A stretch of 64,000 nucleotides of DNA, from contig CACRXP010000006.1 of assembly GCA_902702965.1 (NCBI GenBank), forward strand, positions 2,195,423 to 2,259,422, written 5' to 3'. This document shows, in pieces, positions 46,107 to 56,785 of this stretch (position 1 is its first letter; every line of letters begins with the position of its first letter). The notes below the pieces were generated by a model that saw only the letters and a list, made by a program, of their open reading frames with translations, made no database searches and was not told where the DNA came from. The stretch is from Spirometra erinaceieuropaei (taxonomy: Eukaryota; Platyhelminthes; Cestoda; Diphyllobothriidea; Diphyllobothriidae). The position numbers were made by a program, and so were the translations under genes.

Positions 46107-46959
46107 TGGAGATATACAGACTGCTGTGAGAATCACAAGATTGTGTACACCGAACGGGGTGTGGGCAGCAAATCTTCGGGTTGCATCTTTTACATTTACA
46201 GCCACATACGTGCCCCTCAGGTGTTTAAAACAAGCCCCTTTATTGCGTATGCTTGTGTGCTGAGGGCGAGGGGGACGATGCACATGCCTTGTCTGAAATA
46301 GTCCCGGTCATCCTAGCGTAGAGCTGGGGCTATGACCGACGAGGAAATGGCCGTGTCAGCCTCCAGATCGAACGGAATGTCGGTATTCTCTTCTGTAACT
46401 AGGTTATTTCGGCTAACACCGCCTCAGCCGCATAAGAATAGGCAATGTACACTCCACTATAACCTATTCAAAGGCCCTTTCGGCTGACGTTTCGAGCATG
46501 CTTTCCCATCTCCCTTTGACTAACAAAACGTTGGTCTCCTCTTGCAGTAAAAGTCCTCTCCGCTCTCGGTTCACTAATTACTGTGCCTGATATTCTGGGC
46601 ATATTTTCATCATGTTTGGCAATCATCGCTCCACGAACCAGGAATTTGTTTGGCTGGCTGAACCTTATAATTCCGGACGGTTAGCGAGCTGTAGTAGAGA
46701 AGACTTACCTGGCGATTTTGAGTGATGGGCAGTCGGCAACTTTGTTGAAAGCAGCACCTTCATCCAAATGTCAGTGCCAACCAGCAATTCATTAAAAACG
46801 GAGTTTTCACTGACCAGGCACAGGCCTAAGTTCATCCCCTAACCTCCTCGGTTCTGCCCACCCTCAAGTACGAATTCTAATTACCACGCCTGGGCTGATC
46901 GAAGAAAGATAGAACAGAATGGCGATTTTTGAGCTTTTCACGTTGTCAACCAGTCGCGT
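46107..46959. other. No recognised feature
   Basis: Intronic sequence without long frames or recognised repeats. Confidence 0.4.
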
Positions 46960-47135
46960 CCCAGTCCTTACGTCGGGCAGATCCGGGATTCGAACCCGGG
47001 CTCTCTGGTCGTTGAACCGAACGTTGGACTAATTCGGATCACGGGATTGTCTCCTGTGAGCTTCAATCAAGGATATTTAAGGCCACAGGGGGGCGCTGCC
47101 CACCGATGTCACTGGACTACAGTGTAGCATGCGGA
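46960..47135 (-). repeat. tRNA-derived SINE, probably SINE-C
   Basis: The reverse B box CGGGATTCGAACCCGG (near 46990) is followed by AGGGGGCGCTGCCCACCGATG, which resembles the reversed end block of SINE-C. The A box is weak. Confidence 0.5.
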
Positions 47136-48185
47136 TGTCACGTTTTGCCTCATAGCTCCCATTTAATGACCTCACATGCGGCCGCGAACCGAGGCGTAAT
47201 CAATTTGGAAGCGTCATTGTCCAGGACAAGGTAGATTAGAATGGTTCACAAGAGTAAATAGATCGGAAATGGTTATTCGCAGATTACGATACTAGATTTA
47301 GCGGGCTCCAGGCTGCTATTCCACTATTACTCTTGGGATCGTTTACCTGTCCTCCGTAGAAGTCAACAACTGCAAAACGTTCACACGACCTCTGTGGGTT
47401 ATCGTCCGAGGTAGCTTTACACTCGGGCTGCGATTAAAACATTATCTACGGGAGCTCCCTGTCGCTAGTCCGGAATGTCGAAGAAACATTCATGTTCTCG
47501 TATTCCGCGCTAGTTTAAATTTGCGTTCCCAACTTTTGGTAACCTTAGGCACACTTATTTGGGCACCACATTTCAAAAGGGCCAACCATATTCAACCTTT
47601 CGTGCGTAACCCCTAAGTCAAACCTTGTAGTACCGATCGCACTCGTTCAGAACCTCAGTGCTGAGTAGATGTACAAACATTCAAATATTCAGTACGAAAA
47701 ACACAACTTTTTGCAGGCAGAAAGCCTCGCAGCTATTCCGTATTCTCTGAGAATTCTTGGCAATCACAAGACATGATATTGTATTGCTGTGTGTACCAAC
47801 CACAAGGACAATCAGGTACTCGCATCCAGAGCAGCCCTTCTAACATCGTTTGGCGCGCGCTGCATTGGCACTCTCCTGTCGTCTAGTGCGTAAGGCAGTG
47901 TAGGCGCCTATTGATCATTGTGATGGGGTGGATGTATTTGTTTCACAGCCAAGAGCGTGCACTCACAAGATCATAATCAATGTATGAGAACCTTGTATTC
48001 ATCCGCACGCCCGTATCATCTAAAGTTGCGAGTACCAGCGCGCGATCGGCGGAATTATCGATTTTTTGGTGGGCCGTTCGCACGCTGGAAGTGCGGGGGG
48101 AGGGAGGACCGGCTCACAGCGTGGCCTTTCGGAGATGTGACGTTGCGTTTCATTGTTCAGCTACGGTCTTAAACTAGTGCTGGCC
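47136..48185. other. No recognised feature
   Basis: Intronic sequence without long frames or recognised repeats. Confidence 0.4.
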
Positions 48186-48189
48186 GCGT

Positions 48190-48365
48190 TTGGTTATTGT
48201 TCTGGGCTTTCCAGTCCCCCGCAGGAGTCCATCGTCCGAGATAGTGCCGCCAACAGGACGAGCGAAAATTGTAGGGGATGCTGGCCAATCATCAAACAGT
48301 GACGCAGAACTTGGGGTGACTGCGCGGGTCTCTGTACGCCGGTGTCATGTCCTCCTCGATAACAT
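48190..48365 (+). repeat. Dispersed repeat D, copy 1
   Basis: It aligns with 57100-57270: CAGGAGTCCATC, AGATAGTG(C/G)C, CAACAG, GGCCAATCATC, GACGCA, GGTGACTGCGC, GTACGC and GGTG blocks in the same order. About 170 bp, no coding sense evident. Confidence 0.65.
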
Positions 48366-48552
48366 TTATCCGTCTTGACGTTGCTTTCTCCAGTTCAAAC
48401 GTTGCCGTTGGCTTCTCAGATGTTCTTTCATTCTTATCATATCTTGCAAAACGCCTGTGCAATAATTCCGACTCCTTCAGGTCATCAAATCACGCGTTTG
48501 TCAATAGTTTTCTCTTTTTTTATCTCAACATATCTGTTTGTTCCTCTATCAG

Positions 48553-48964
48553 ACTCGACTTCGTGTCTCGCCCCTGGAACCGTTTCCCAAGACTCCATCC
48601 ACATCAAGCACTACTGAGGGTCTGTCGACCGGTTCGACTGAACAACAACAGTATTCCTCAGAGTCCTACACATCTTCCTCGCCGGCAACCCTGCAACAAG
48701 TGCTCTCCTCAAAGACATCCCGGCAGGTTGATTCTATCGCCCTTGAGTGTCGTGTACGCCTCTTTGTCAATAATTCACGAGCTGCGTTTCATCCCGCCAA
48801 AGGAGAGGACAGCCTTCTCAGTCCTGACCTCCTGTTGGATCGCAAGCGTCGCGATGCGTTTAGTGACTCGAGGAAAATCTACGACTCCCTGTATGAGCAG
48901 GATACGGAGCTGTCTAAAGTCCTGGCTGCCACACGTTCTCTCACAACCGAACCCACGGAACCAG
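48553..48964 (+). CDS. Candidate internal exon, unknown product
   Basis: A long pyrimidine tract ending CCTCTATCAG precedes 137 codons plus one base (phase 0 in, phase 1 out), ending at donor GGTAACT. The start is rich in Ser and Thr (PSTSSTTEGLSTGSTEQQ), followed by charged sequence DLLLDRKRRDAFSDSRKIYD, ending TTEPTEP. Coding-like composition and no stop. The phase-1 end matches the phase-1 start of the transmembrane exon at 56590, so it could encode the stalk just outside the membrane in an alternative form of the host gene. Exon 2 cannot join it directly (phase 1 against 0). No family recognised. Confidence 0.45.
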
Positions 48965-50530
48965 GTAACTTTTTCCAACCGTGTTACTTTTGTGTCCTCT
49001 GGTGCGCAAGCTTTTGTCCTTCTTTCGCCGTTCACCACCCCATAGTCAACCTCAGCTCAACACGTAGGCGGGAATTACTTCACTGATTTCCGCCTAAAGA
49101 AGACGGATCTTATCAAGGGATTAACCCACATGACCTTTCAGCGGCCGATAGTTGCGTATTCACTTATCATATGTCAGTTTGATGTGACTTCCTGCTTTAT
49201 CGGGTGACATTTGATCAATTTTGATAAATTTGGCTGTGGGGGTGGCCTTCGGATTAAACTATAGGCTGGATGACGCCTATCGCTTTTTGTTCTGAAACCT
49301 ATTTCGATGGCAGTGCTAAACGACCCTTTCTGATGCGCAGTAGTCTTCCACACGGCATTTATACCGCGCTCATAAGGACCTTTCGATCTGAAGGCGCGAG
49401 GGGGTTTTCGGCGAGGGCTATCTCAGATGATATGTCCTGGCAATTAAACAATTGGCGGGAATTATCCTAAGTCAGCTTTCCTGTAAACTACAGCATCTAC
49501 TCGACAGCCTGTTACGTCTAGATTGGAGGACGGGGAAATGTCTTGCTTATCGAGTTTCGGAGAAGAATCACAAGACGAAATAGCATTAGGGGAGGGAAGG
49601 GAGGGACGTGGAGTGAGGGACAGGGAAGCTCTACTGTCAAGCACTTCCAAAATAAGGTCGGAAGTACCGTCCCCTTTGTTTCACACCGCCCTGTGTTTGT
49701 TGATGTAAACTGTTTGGGCGATAGGTTTTTCCTTTTACTAGTCGCGTAAAGAACCCCGAAGTTAGTGTGGTCTGCCAAGTGGTTCCTGGTTTGCACATTA
49801 TGTAGGGCTTTCGCTGAAGGAAATCCCATCTGCTTCTCTCTCTCTCTCGCAAATCAGAGTTCGTTTAGACTGTACCTATATGTATTTGATGGAGAGGTGA
49901 TCATGTCTGATATAGCCGGCATCGACGATGTCGCGGATTGTATCTTTCCACGACATTTCCATAAGATTTCCTAGAGATTCTGAACACAGGCGAGACCTCA
50001 AGAGGCGCTCGGATTGCTTATTCGAGGTTGTCTCCTCTGGCGTTTTGTCTCAAGAACCTAACAAGGCAGTAGTAGCAAGTAATATGGCGGTTCACGGTCG
50101 CTTTGTCACGGTGATGTCATCGGGCTCCTGGACGCTCTAACAGGCAGACCTCAGCCCTCCGCGCTCTGATAGTATTGTCATTGATGGTCCGCGGCTGATA
50201 ATCTGCCAGATCTCAGAGCCTGTTTATGTGGCAGCCAACCTTCGCCGAAGGCCGTTCCGTTATCTGCCACCTATGGACGCACCGGGTAGCTAGTAGATAG
50301 GCTAACAGGCGGTCTGTCTTCCCGGTTAAGACGATGCGAGGGTAGGGTATCCGCTGGATCATAGCTCTTAGAAAACACGTGTTTGTGCCCCCGTAAGATA
50401 TTCGTACGGCTGCCGCAACGGCCTATACTGCAGATGGGTCCGATCGAAATGGAAGTCAGCCTGGCTCACGAAATGCGTTTATCAGTGTCGCGGCGTCTGC
50501 GCGAACCCATAACTGCTGCCGTGTATGTTT
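48965..50530. other. No recognised feature
   Basis: Short frames only. A CTCTCTCTCTCTC run lies near 49835. No repeat family recognised. Confidence 0.4.
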
Positions 50531-50689
50531 GTGGTTGCGTGACCTAGACGTAGGCCGTCACGGCGCGTCCGCCACTGCACCGAATGTCATCATCAACTGG
50601 TTGACGGAGTCGGGCATCCCACTGGGTGAGAGGAGAGAGAAGTTGACACTGGAGTACCTCCCCTCCGCCGGTGAGCGCCCTTTTACCAG

Positions 50690-51130
50690 TGTACATCCCC
50701 GATCGTGGTCCAGTGGTTAGAAGCGTTGGACTCCTAACCAACAGGTCGCGGGACCGAGCCGCGGATGTTCTACACTTCGGGGTTGGGTATGACTGGCTGA
50801 CAACGGCTAGTAAGCCAGAAACGGTCATTACAGTCTCCCTTGTCTGCGTCGGTAATAACATTTTGCCTATGTGCCGCTGTGCGGTTGCTGGTTGCTGGTT
50901 GGGCTCGAGAGAGAGAGAGAGAGAGAGAGAGCCCGTAAGGCACAACGGGTCGAGTAAGTTCCGTAAGAACGATCGGTAAGCACTCCCTCTACCATTGTAC
51001 ATTCCCGATCGTCACCGAAAGGATGATGTGTCCGTGGATCTATGGCTAGAGGCGTTGAGCTTCTAACCGGCAGGTGGTGGGATCGAGCTCTAGGTGTTCC
51101 ACACTTGGGGGTTTGACATGACTGGCTGAC
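50690..51130 (+). repeat. SINE-C tandem: one full copy plus the head of a second
   Basis: The first head at about 50703-50770 has GTGGTCCAGTGGTTAG and TTGGACTCCTAACC; the anticodon-loop position reads CCT, as in an arginine tRNA. The body runs to TACCATTGTACATTCCCGATC (near 51005), immediately followed by a second head (TCTATGGCTAGAGGCGTTGAG, 51037 on), about 325 bp later. Confidence 0.78.
50907..50931 (+). repeat. (GA)n microsatellite inside SINE-C
   Basis: About 12 GA units where other copies have the short CTCGAGAGAGAGCCC block, so the repeat expanded from the SINE body. Confidence 0.95.
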
Positions 51131-51136
51131 GACGGC

Positions 51137-52085
51137 TTATAAGCCATCGTGGATGCGCATGTGACTGAATAGGCACATGTGGCGGATGAAAGTGCGTGGA
51201 CAGTAACGACAGTGAAGGCGAATGCGGCAAGTGTATGTTAGTGCGAACGCGTCGGAGATTGCGCCGTTGTTCGTGACGTGTGTCATCATACCGTTGTGGA
51301 GTTGATATACCATGTGCGTGAAGCGCTCAGGACAGCCGAGTTTCTGCATGATTTTCCCAATCCATTGCGATTTACCGCATCCACGAAGTTAGTGTGGAGG
51401 TGCATTCGCATCTCCGGTGGCCGTCGTGCTTGTATATTTCAGCCGGAATATCATCAGAGCCTGGAAATTTCCCGCTACAGACTAGTTGTACGGCGCGTAT
51501 TGTTTCTGGAACGAAGTTTGGGAGATTCGTGTCGAGGTTGATTTTTACTTCGAGAGCCGGTCGACAGCAGCGTCGAAGATTGTGGAGGGACGGTTAAGGA
51601 CGTTTCGGAAGTGCTCGATCTATCGCCTCAGAATCTGCGACTTCTCCGTCGGAAACGTTGATTCGTCAGATCTGAGAAACGACGCGGTTCCTTTCGTTAG
51701 GGGGCCGTAGATCAACGTTGTCGCAGCGAAGTTCTTCCATCTCCCTGACTTTTTTTGGCCCTGCGAACCATTCAGGCGTCCTGAATTCCTCGAAATCGCT
51801 GCTGCGCATGGCGGCGACATTGGCAGAAGGCCGCTTTGTTTGCATCAGACGAACGGTCGATGTAGCTTTTGCGTATCCTGTTCTTTTCGGCGAGCAGTTT
51901 GCTGACGTTTGCGTTGTTTTCGGCTAACCTGGTGCTGGCGACCTACGCGGCCGAGGACATCCACGGTGGTCGAGTGGACGGCGTCCCGTAATTGGCGTCA
52001 TCGAGTTTCCACGGAGGCGTTTTCATCTGGAGCTTGCAGGTCTTCCAGGCGTTCGTCAGCTGATTGCTGAAATGCAACCTGCGAG
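51137..52085 (-). pseudogene. RTE-type LINE copy 3, internally deleted
   Basis: The minus strand follows copy 1 from about 16620 on: a stretch with HFSNQLTNAW, then ENASVETR, VLGRVGRQHQ, LLAEKNRIRKSYIDRSSDA, AAFCQCRRHAQQRF, then the block before the RT. Near 51240 RT sequence (GCPERFTHMVYQLHNGMM ... GAISDAFAL) joins directly to a C2H2 finger (RYCPRTFIRHMCLFSHMRIH). The RT catalytic half and most fingers are therefore deleted. Many stops and frameshifts. Confidence 0.8.
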
Positions 52086-52099
52086 TAGGCAAATCCAAC

Positions 52100-52345
52100 A
52101 GAATGGCATTACCGACAAAGACAAAAGGGGCTGGAATGGCCATTTCTGGCTGATTAGCCGTCTTCATCCAGTCATACCCAACCCCGAAGTGTGGAACACC
52201 CGAGCCTCGAACTCGCGACCTGTTAACTAGAAGTTCACTCCTCTAACCACTGCGCCACGAGCCCGTTGCCCTGTCGGTTTTCGATCGGGAATATGCAATG
52301 GTAGGGGCGTTCACCGATCGTTCATACGGAACTCACTCGTTCCGT
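52100..52345 (-). repeat. SINE-C copy, left half of head-to-head pair
   Basis: Left edge AATGGCATTACCGACAAAGAC, reversed head CGAACTCGCGACC and CCACGAGCCC, right edge ACTCACTCGTTCCGTTGTGCC. It meets the next copy at the palindrome CTTAAG. Confidence 0.85.
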
Positions 52346-52640
52346 TGTGCCTTAAGGGCTCGTGGCACAGTGGTTAGAGGCGTGAACTTCTAGCTAACAG
52401 GTCGCGAGTTCGAGGCTCGGGTGTTCAACACTTCGGGGTTTGGTATGACTGGGTGACGACGGCTAACAAGCCAGAAATGGCCATTCCAGTCTCCCTTGTC
52501 TTTGTCGGTAATGCCATTCTGCCTATGTATCATGCGCCGCTGTGCGGCTGCTGGCTGGGCTCGAGAGAGAGCCCTTAAGGCACAACGGAACGAGTGAGTT
52601 CCGTATGAACGATCGGTGAGCGCCCCCTACCATAGAATGA
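52346..52640 (+). repeat. SINE-C copy, right half of head-to-head pair
   Basis: Head GGCTCGTGGCACAGTGG (A box) and GCGAGTTCGAGGC (B box), anticodon-loop region ACTTCTAG, then TCTCCCTTGTCTTTGTCGG, GGCTGGGCTCGAGAGAG and GTGAGCGCCCCCTACCAT. This is the cleanest copy in the window. Confidence 0.87.
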
Positions 52641-53080
52641 CATTCAACTTACCTGATGGTCACTTACCATGTGGCTTCCTGCGGGGTTACAGATGGAACC
52701 TCGGTTTGGAGGGAAGGGAAGGGAAACGGGGTTGCCGGGTGTGGGACACCCAACACCGGCAACCCGCACCCGGCTTAGCCGGCCCTTCAATGCGGCTACC
52801 GGGTTGTGGTCGCTGGCAGCCTCGCTTCGGGGAGCCAGATGTGAGAGTTGGGTGCTAAGTTAATGGATGCCCAGCGTAGTCAACGCCTGCACTCAAGTGA
52901 ATCGACCTTCTACGGCTTTCACGTGGATCCAACACTGTACACCCCTACACCTCCCAAACTGGGCGTACTTTACAACTGTCTATGGCTACTAGATTTCTGG
53001 CGAAATCGCTCTAACCCTCAGTACTATTCTGTTCTTCCAGTGTGCCCTATTTGTCTTCTTTAGAGTGAGACATACCAACA
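52641..53080. other. No recognised feature
   Basis: Includes an imperfect local duplication of GGGTTGCCGGGTGTGGG-like and CCGGCAACCCGCACCCGG sequence near 52730-52770 that could form a hairpin. No gene recognised. Confidence 0.4.
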
Positions 53081-53084
53081 GACG

Positions 53085-54056
53085 TTTTCTCGATACATGC
53101 AAAGATGCGAGTTCCAGGAAGTAGTTGATCAGAAGAAGAAACGATCGCTGGAACAAGGGGCTTATTCGCCTGACCAGCTGGCATTCCTTGATGTCCTCGT
53201 CTGTTGCAAAGATTGTGTTAAGAAAAGCGACGAACATGACGCAAATACTGAACTTCAACAGTAACCAGTGCGACAGTTTAGACGCACTACAGTGTACCGG
53301 AAGACAAGGTTGCCGAATCCCAATATCTTCGACGGGTTTTTAGAGAAAATGGTTACCCGCGCATCTTCGTCAACCGGTGCATGCGCAAACGAGACGAGCG
53401 ACAAAATCATGCCGATCTTTAAATTCTGGCGAGCAATCCCGTACATCAGGAACGTATCCGAGGCCGTTAGTCGTCCTCTTGCACCACTTGGGGTTGGAGT
53501 TGCAAACAGATCGGAGGCCACCATGAGGCGTCAGATGATGGGACAAAAAGACCCACTGCCACGGCAAGAAACATCTGGAGTCGTTTACCGGATCTGGTGT
53601 AGTTGCGGACAAAGCAACTGCGTCGGATAAACTGGAAGACTGCTCCGGACGCGAATTGCCGAACACGCGGCAGCGGTGCGAAGAGATGACGCCAACTCTC
53701 GGGTCGCGGCCCATTTGACGAGACCCGGCCAGACATTCAAGTTCGATAAGGCCGAAATTCTCGTGAGAGGAGATAATCGCGTGAGCTGCCAGTTGCTTGA
53801 GTCATGATTCGCGGGACCTCAGTCTATCAGCAAGTGCAACGACATTTCCACTCCATATTCCGTGCTGAGGCATAAGCTAGCCAAAGTAATTGACCACTCG
53901 GGGAGCGCGCAAGCCGGTGAGCCAGATGGCCGAGCAATCATCACGCCAGCATCCAACGCGAGTGATGAGATTTCAGCAATTAACAACTTTCATGCGGCCA
54001 TCAAGCAATTAGCGTACCAGCGGGCAACAATCCTTGATGAAGGGGAGTGCGGTTAA
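53085..54056 (+). pseudogene. Penelope-like element, C-terminal part with GIY-YIG endonuclease
   Basis: Broken frames read SPDQLAFLDVLVCCKDC, a frameshift, then RKATNMTQILNFNSNQ, then FKFWRAIPYIRNVSEAVSRP and LAPLGVGVANRSEATMRRQ. The endonuclease core follows: SGVVYRIWCSCGQSNCVG, then a stop at 53627 immediately before TGRLLRTRIAEHAA. The C-terminal region runs to YSVLRHKLAKVIDHSG and ends at TAA 54054. At least two frameshifts and two stops. More complete than the minus-strand copy at 8455. It gives the C-terminal half of the family in this genome. Confidence 0.85.
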
Positions 54057-54208
54057 TTGCTATAGGTATGCAGTAGCATAGCGATTGCATCCTATAAATA
54101 CCGCAAATTCCTGTGCACGAGTCACCCCTTTTCTGCCACTGTCTCTGAGGATGGGCTCAAGTGAGAATCCGAAACGTCAGAAGAATGAGGCCCTTGTTCC
54201 GGCGATCG

Positions 54209-54252
54209 CTTCTTCTTCTTCATCTTCTTCTTCTTCTTCTTCTTCTTCTTCT
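54209..54252 (+). repeat. (TTC)n microsatellite
   Basis: Fourteen or so TTC units with one ATC interruption, about 150 bp past the Penelope-like frame. Confidence 0.95.
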
Positions 54253-55729
54253 GATCAGACGTTTTCTCGTTGAACAATGCGATAACCACCGTTACTCAAT
54301 GGGAGCGTCAGTAACTAACACATACGGTAAATTAAGTTGAAGGAGACTTGCGCAAAGTCGGCCCCACTTCTCCCGCCACTGAAGATGAACGTTTACGCTG
54401 CCCCTAAGCTGCTGTCGTTCAACTGGTACCATGTTGCCAAGTCTTAGATGCCAATTTACGTGCAGAACTGTCTTCTCTGGCACTTCTCTTCTCCTCCCCA
54501 CCTTCCCCCCCCCACCCATCCTGGGAAGTAAATTCATTCACTTCTTTACGGACGCGCTGTTTTATTTACCCACTGTCTCCCAGGCGCGCTGCCTGCGGGT
54601 CGCGAACATCTTTCGCAGTCTTATCATCGTCTCCCCTGTATGCCTTTGACGTGCTTCGGGCGTACGCGCTCACGATATGCCCCTTACCGCACGTGCGCAC
54701 CGTCCATACTCGTATGCGCGCGCCCGCGCGTGTACACACACAGACAGAAGCCCTTGGTCACAGTCTGGGCGGTGGTGGTGGCGGCCACGCCCTTGGTAAC
54801 CGTCAGGCCCTTGCTGTTGCTGCTGCTGTTGTTGTGTGGTGTTGAGTAATCTTTGGCGCTGACATGTGTGTGGGTGTGTACGCCCTGCGGTAGAAAATTT
54901 ACCCATCGCGCTGCACACACACACACACCTGTACACGGTGAGATGTTGTGGAGCCGCCCTTGCCGACGCGGAAGCTGCTCTGTGTGTACGATCCCCTTTC
55001 AATAGGGAGGTGGGGAAAGCGACCCTCTTGCCCTCTGATTACACCTCTTGATGCCGCCCTGCTGCAACTGTGCTCCATTGAGTGATCGATTTTTTTTCGT
55101 TTCGCACCTCTCCCCCAGAATCTTTCTTTGATCTGCGGGGGTGTAAGCGCAAGGGCTTCGTGGCCAACCCGCACAATCCACGTTAGCGAGCCCGCCTCGC
55201 TGGTTCAAAACATTGTTGTTGTAGTGTTTACTGCCCTGCAACAGTTGGGCTGTTTTTAGTTCCATTCTGCAAATTTTCAAGCTGCTTATCCTCCATCATG
55301 CATCTGCGAAGCTTCGCAAGGAACTGTCAACGATAATACTTCCGCTCGGACGAGCGGGACATTAAAGTTGGCAGTCCGATGTGCGCATCCTCTGAAGGGT
55401 TACAACTTGGCTGAGATTTCGAACATCTCTGAATGCTCTTAAACAGTCGTGAAATTGTTTGTGTACGGTAGTTTTAATAGGCATCTCCACCCTCCAGAAC
55501 GCGTTTATTTGGCTGGGTAAGTCACATCGTTTCATAGTTTGTTACACCGATATGGTTTCTGGCCCAGTCGCTTAGAATACGCGGAACGCCTCCGCACCCC
55601 CAAATTTTGCTCTCACATCTGTTCTTGTAGTTTTGCTTTACTCACTGGCCTGTGGGTAATTAAACCATCTAATCTGATAGACAAAACCAGATTGCACAGT
55701 ACCCCGCACTTGATCTTTAGCACACATAC
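54253..55729. other. Low-complexity patches, otherwise unrecognised
   Basis: Short ACACACAC runs at 54735 and 54915, a GTTGCTGCTGCTGTTGTTG run near 54815, and GGTGGTGGTGG near 54772. No gene or repeat family recognised. Confidence 0.45.
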
Positions 55730-55960
55730 TTCGAGTGATGAGCAATGGCTCGACCGTCGTTGCCGACGATGTCCCATAGCAGGGCGGGCGCGAGGACGGT
55801 GACTTGCGCGTAGAGCACGTTATGATGATGGTAGATTTGCACTGCGCCTACTACACCCTCTCCTCCCTCACCCACCGAGCCCGGTCTCAAGACAGAGTCA
55901 AGGGATCGGGCGCACGGTGGCTGACAAGACCAAACGACCCGTCTACGCGTGCCACACACG
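55730..55960 (-). repeat. Family A dispersed repeat, copy 5
   Basis: The reverse complement gives CTTGACTCTGTCTTGAGACC, GGTGAGGGAGGAGAGGGTG, and CAAGTCACCGTCCTCGC, the family order. Divergence is higher in the middle. Confidence 0.6.
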
Positions 55961-56334
55961 TCCGGTCGGCACAAGATGGGCCGGGACTTCACCAAAACAA
56001 CAAAGGGGGCGACGGGGTGTCTCAGCTGAGTAGAGGGTTATGGCACTACTGAGCACTCCACTGTTTCAGAAACACCCTTGGCAGGAACTGTCGCAACTTC
56101 GCTCGGAAATGCCCGTTCCTGTGCTGCGACCAAATGAGACAGATCAGCTCACGCAATCGCAGCCTGTGCGATGAGCGTTATGTTAATTGTTCTCGGGCAT
56201 ACTTTTGTTTAGTGCGCATATGACGGTGGGAAACTGTCATGCCCCCCTGTTTCTTCCCGAATAAATTGCCTTTACATGTATGCACCTTAAACGTATTCCT
56301 TTTGCCCATCTTTTTTGGTCTTCTCTTCATTTAC

Positions 56335-56575
56335 TGCATTATATTCACGATAAGACGTGGGGATAGGAAACCACCTCCACCCCCTTCCCCCCCCCCCTCC
56401 CCCCAGTAATATACAGGTAACCAGGAAGGGTACCCATTCCCGTTTCATAACACGAACCCTACTGTAGTCCTAACCGTAACCTAACCCTAGTTCTCCTGGC
56501 ATTTGGCGCATAGCCACCACGTATTCCCGGGAAGGGGAATTCCTACTCCCATGTATCATGTCTATAATTCAGATT
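56335..56575. repeat. Decayed MITE-like copy next to exon 3
   Basis: The ends are imperfect inverted repeats (GATAAGACGTGGGGATAGGA at 56350 against, reversed, GATACATGGGAGTAGGAATT). The middle has CCTAACCGTAACCTAACCC, like the MITE at 57580. The right end lies about 14 bp before the exon 3 acceptor. The copy boundaries are approximate. Confidence 0.45.
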
Positions 56576-56589
56576 TTTCTTATCCCCAG

Positions 56590-56785
56590 CATTGGCAAAC
56601 CTCTCCTGGATCCTGGCCGTCGTCATCAGCATCATCATCGTCCTCGCGGTGATCGGCTTGAGTGTGTGGCTGTGCACACGCGATCGCGGCGAATCCTACA
56701 ATGCCTATCGCAAGGAACTGAAGATTGGCAATGACCCCCTATTGGAACTTAAGGACAATAAGTCCTTCCAGCCGTTTGAACGACC
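56590..56785 (+). CDS. Host gene, exon 3: transmembrane segment and cytoplasmic start
   Basis: Acceptor TTTTTCTTATCCCCAG, donor GTAAGT; phase 1 in, phase 2 out. Joined to exon 2 it gives residues 547-612. About residues 553-575 (WILAVVISIIIVLAVIGLSV) are a single hydrophobic span, followed by CTRDRGESYNAYRKELKIG and a charged tail ending FQPFERP. A basic RG-x-x-Y segment just inside the membrane recalls L1-type adhesion proteins, but similarity was not tested. The protein would thus be type I with a short visible tail that continues in a later exon not identified here. Exon 2 and the candidate exon at 48553 are both in phase to join it. Confidence 0.82.

Larger units (their letters stand above)
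38246..56589 (+). other. Intron 2 of host gene (18.3 kb, repeat-filled)
   Basis: It runs from donor GTGAGT (38246) to acceptor TTATCCCCAG (ends 56589). It contains SINE-B and SINE-C copies, a 53-bp fold-back, family A, an RTE fragment, a Penelope-like fragment, microsatellites, a decayed MITE, and two candidate exons (41656-41826, 48553-48964). If those belong to this gene, the intron is really several introns. Confidence 0.6.
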
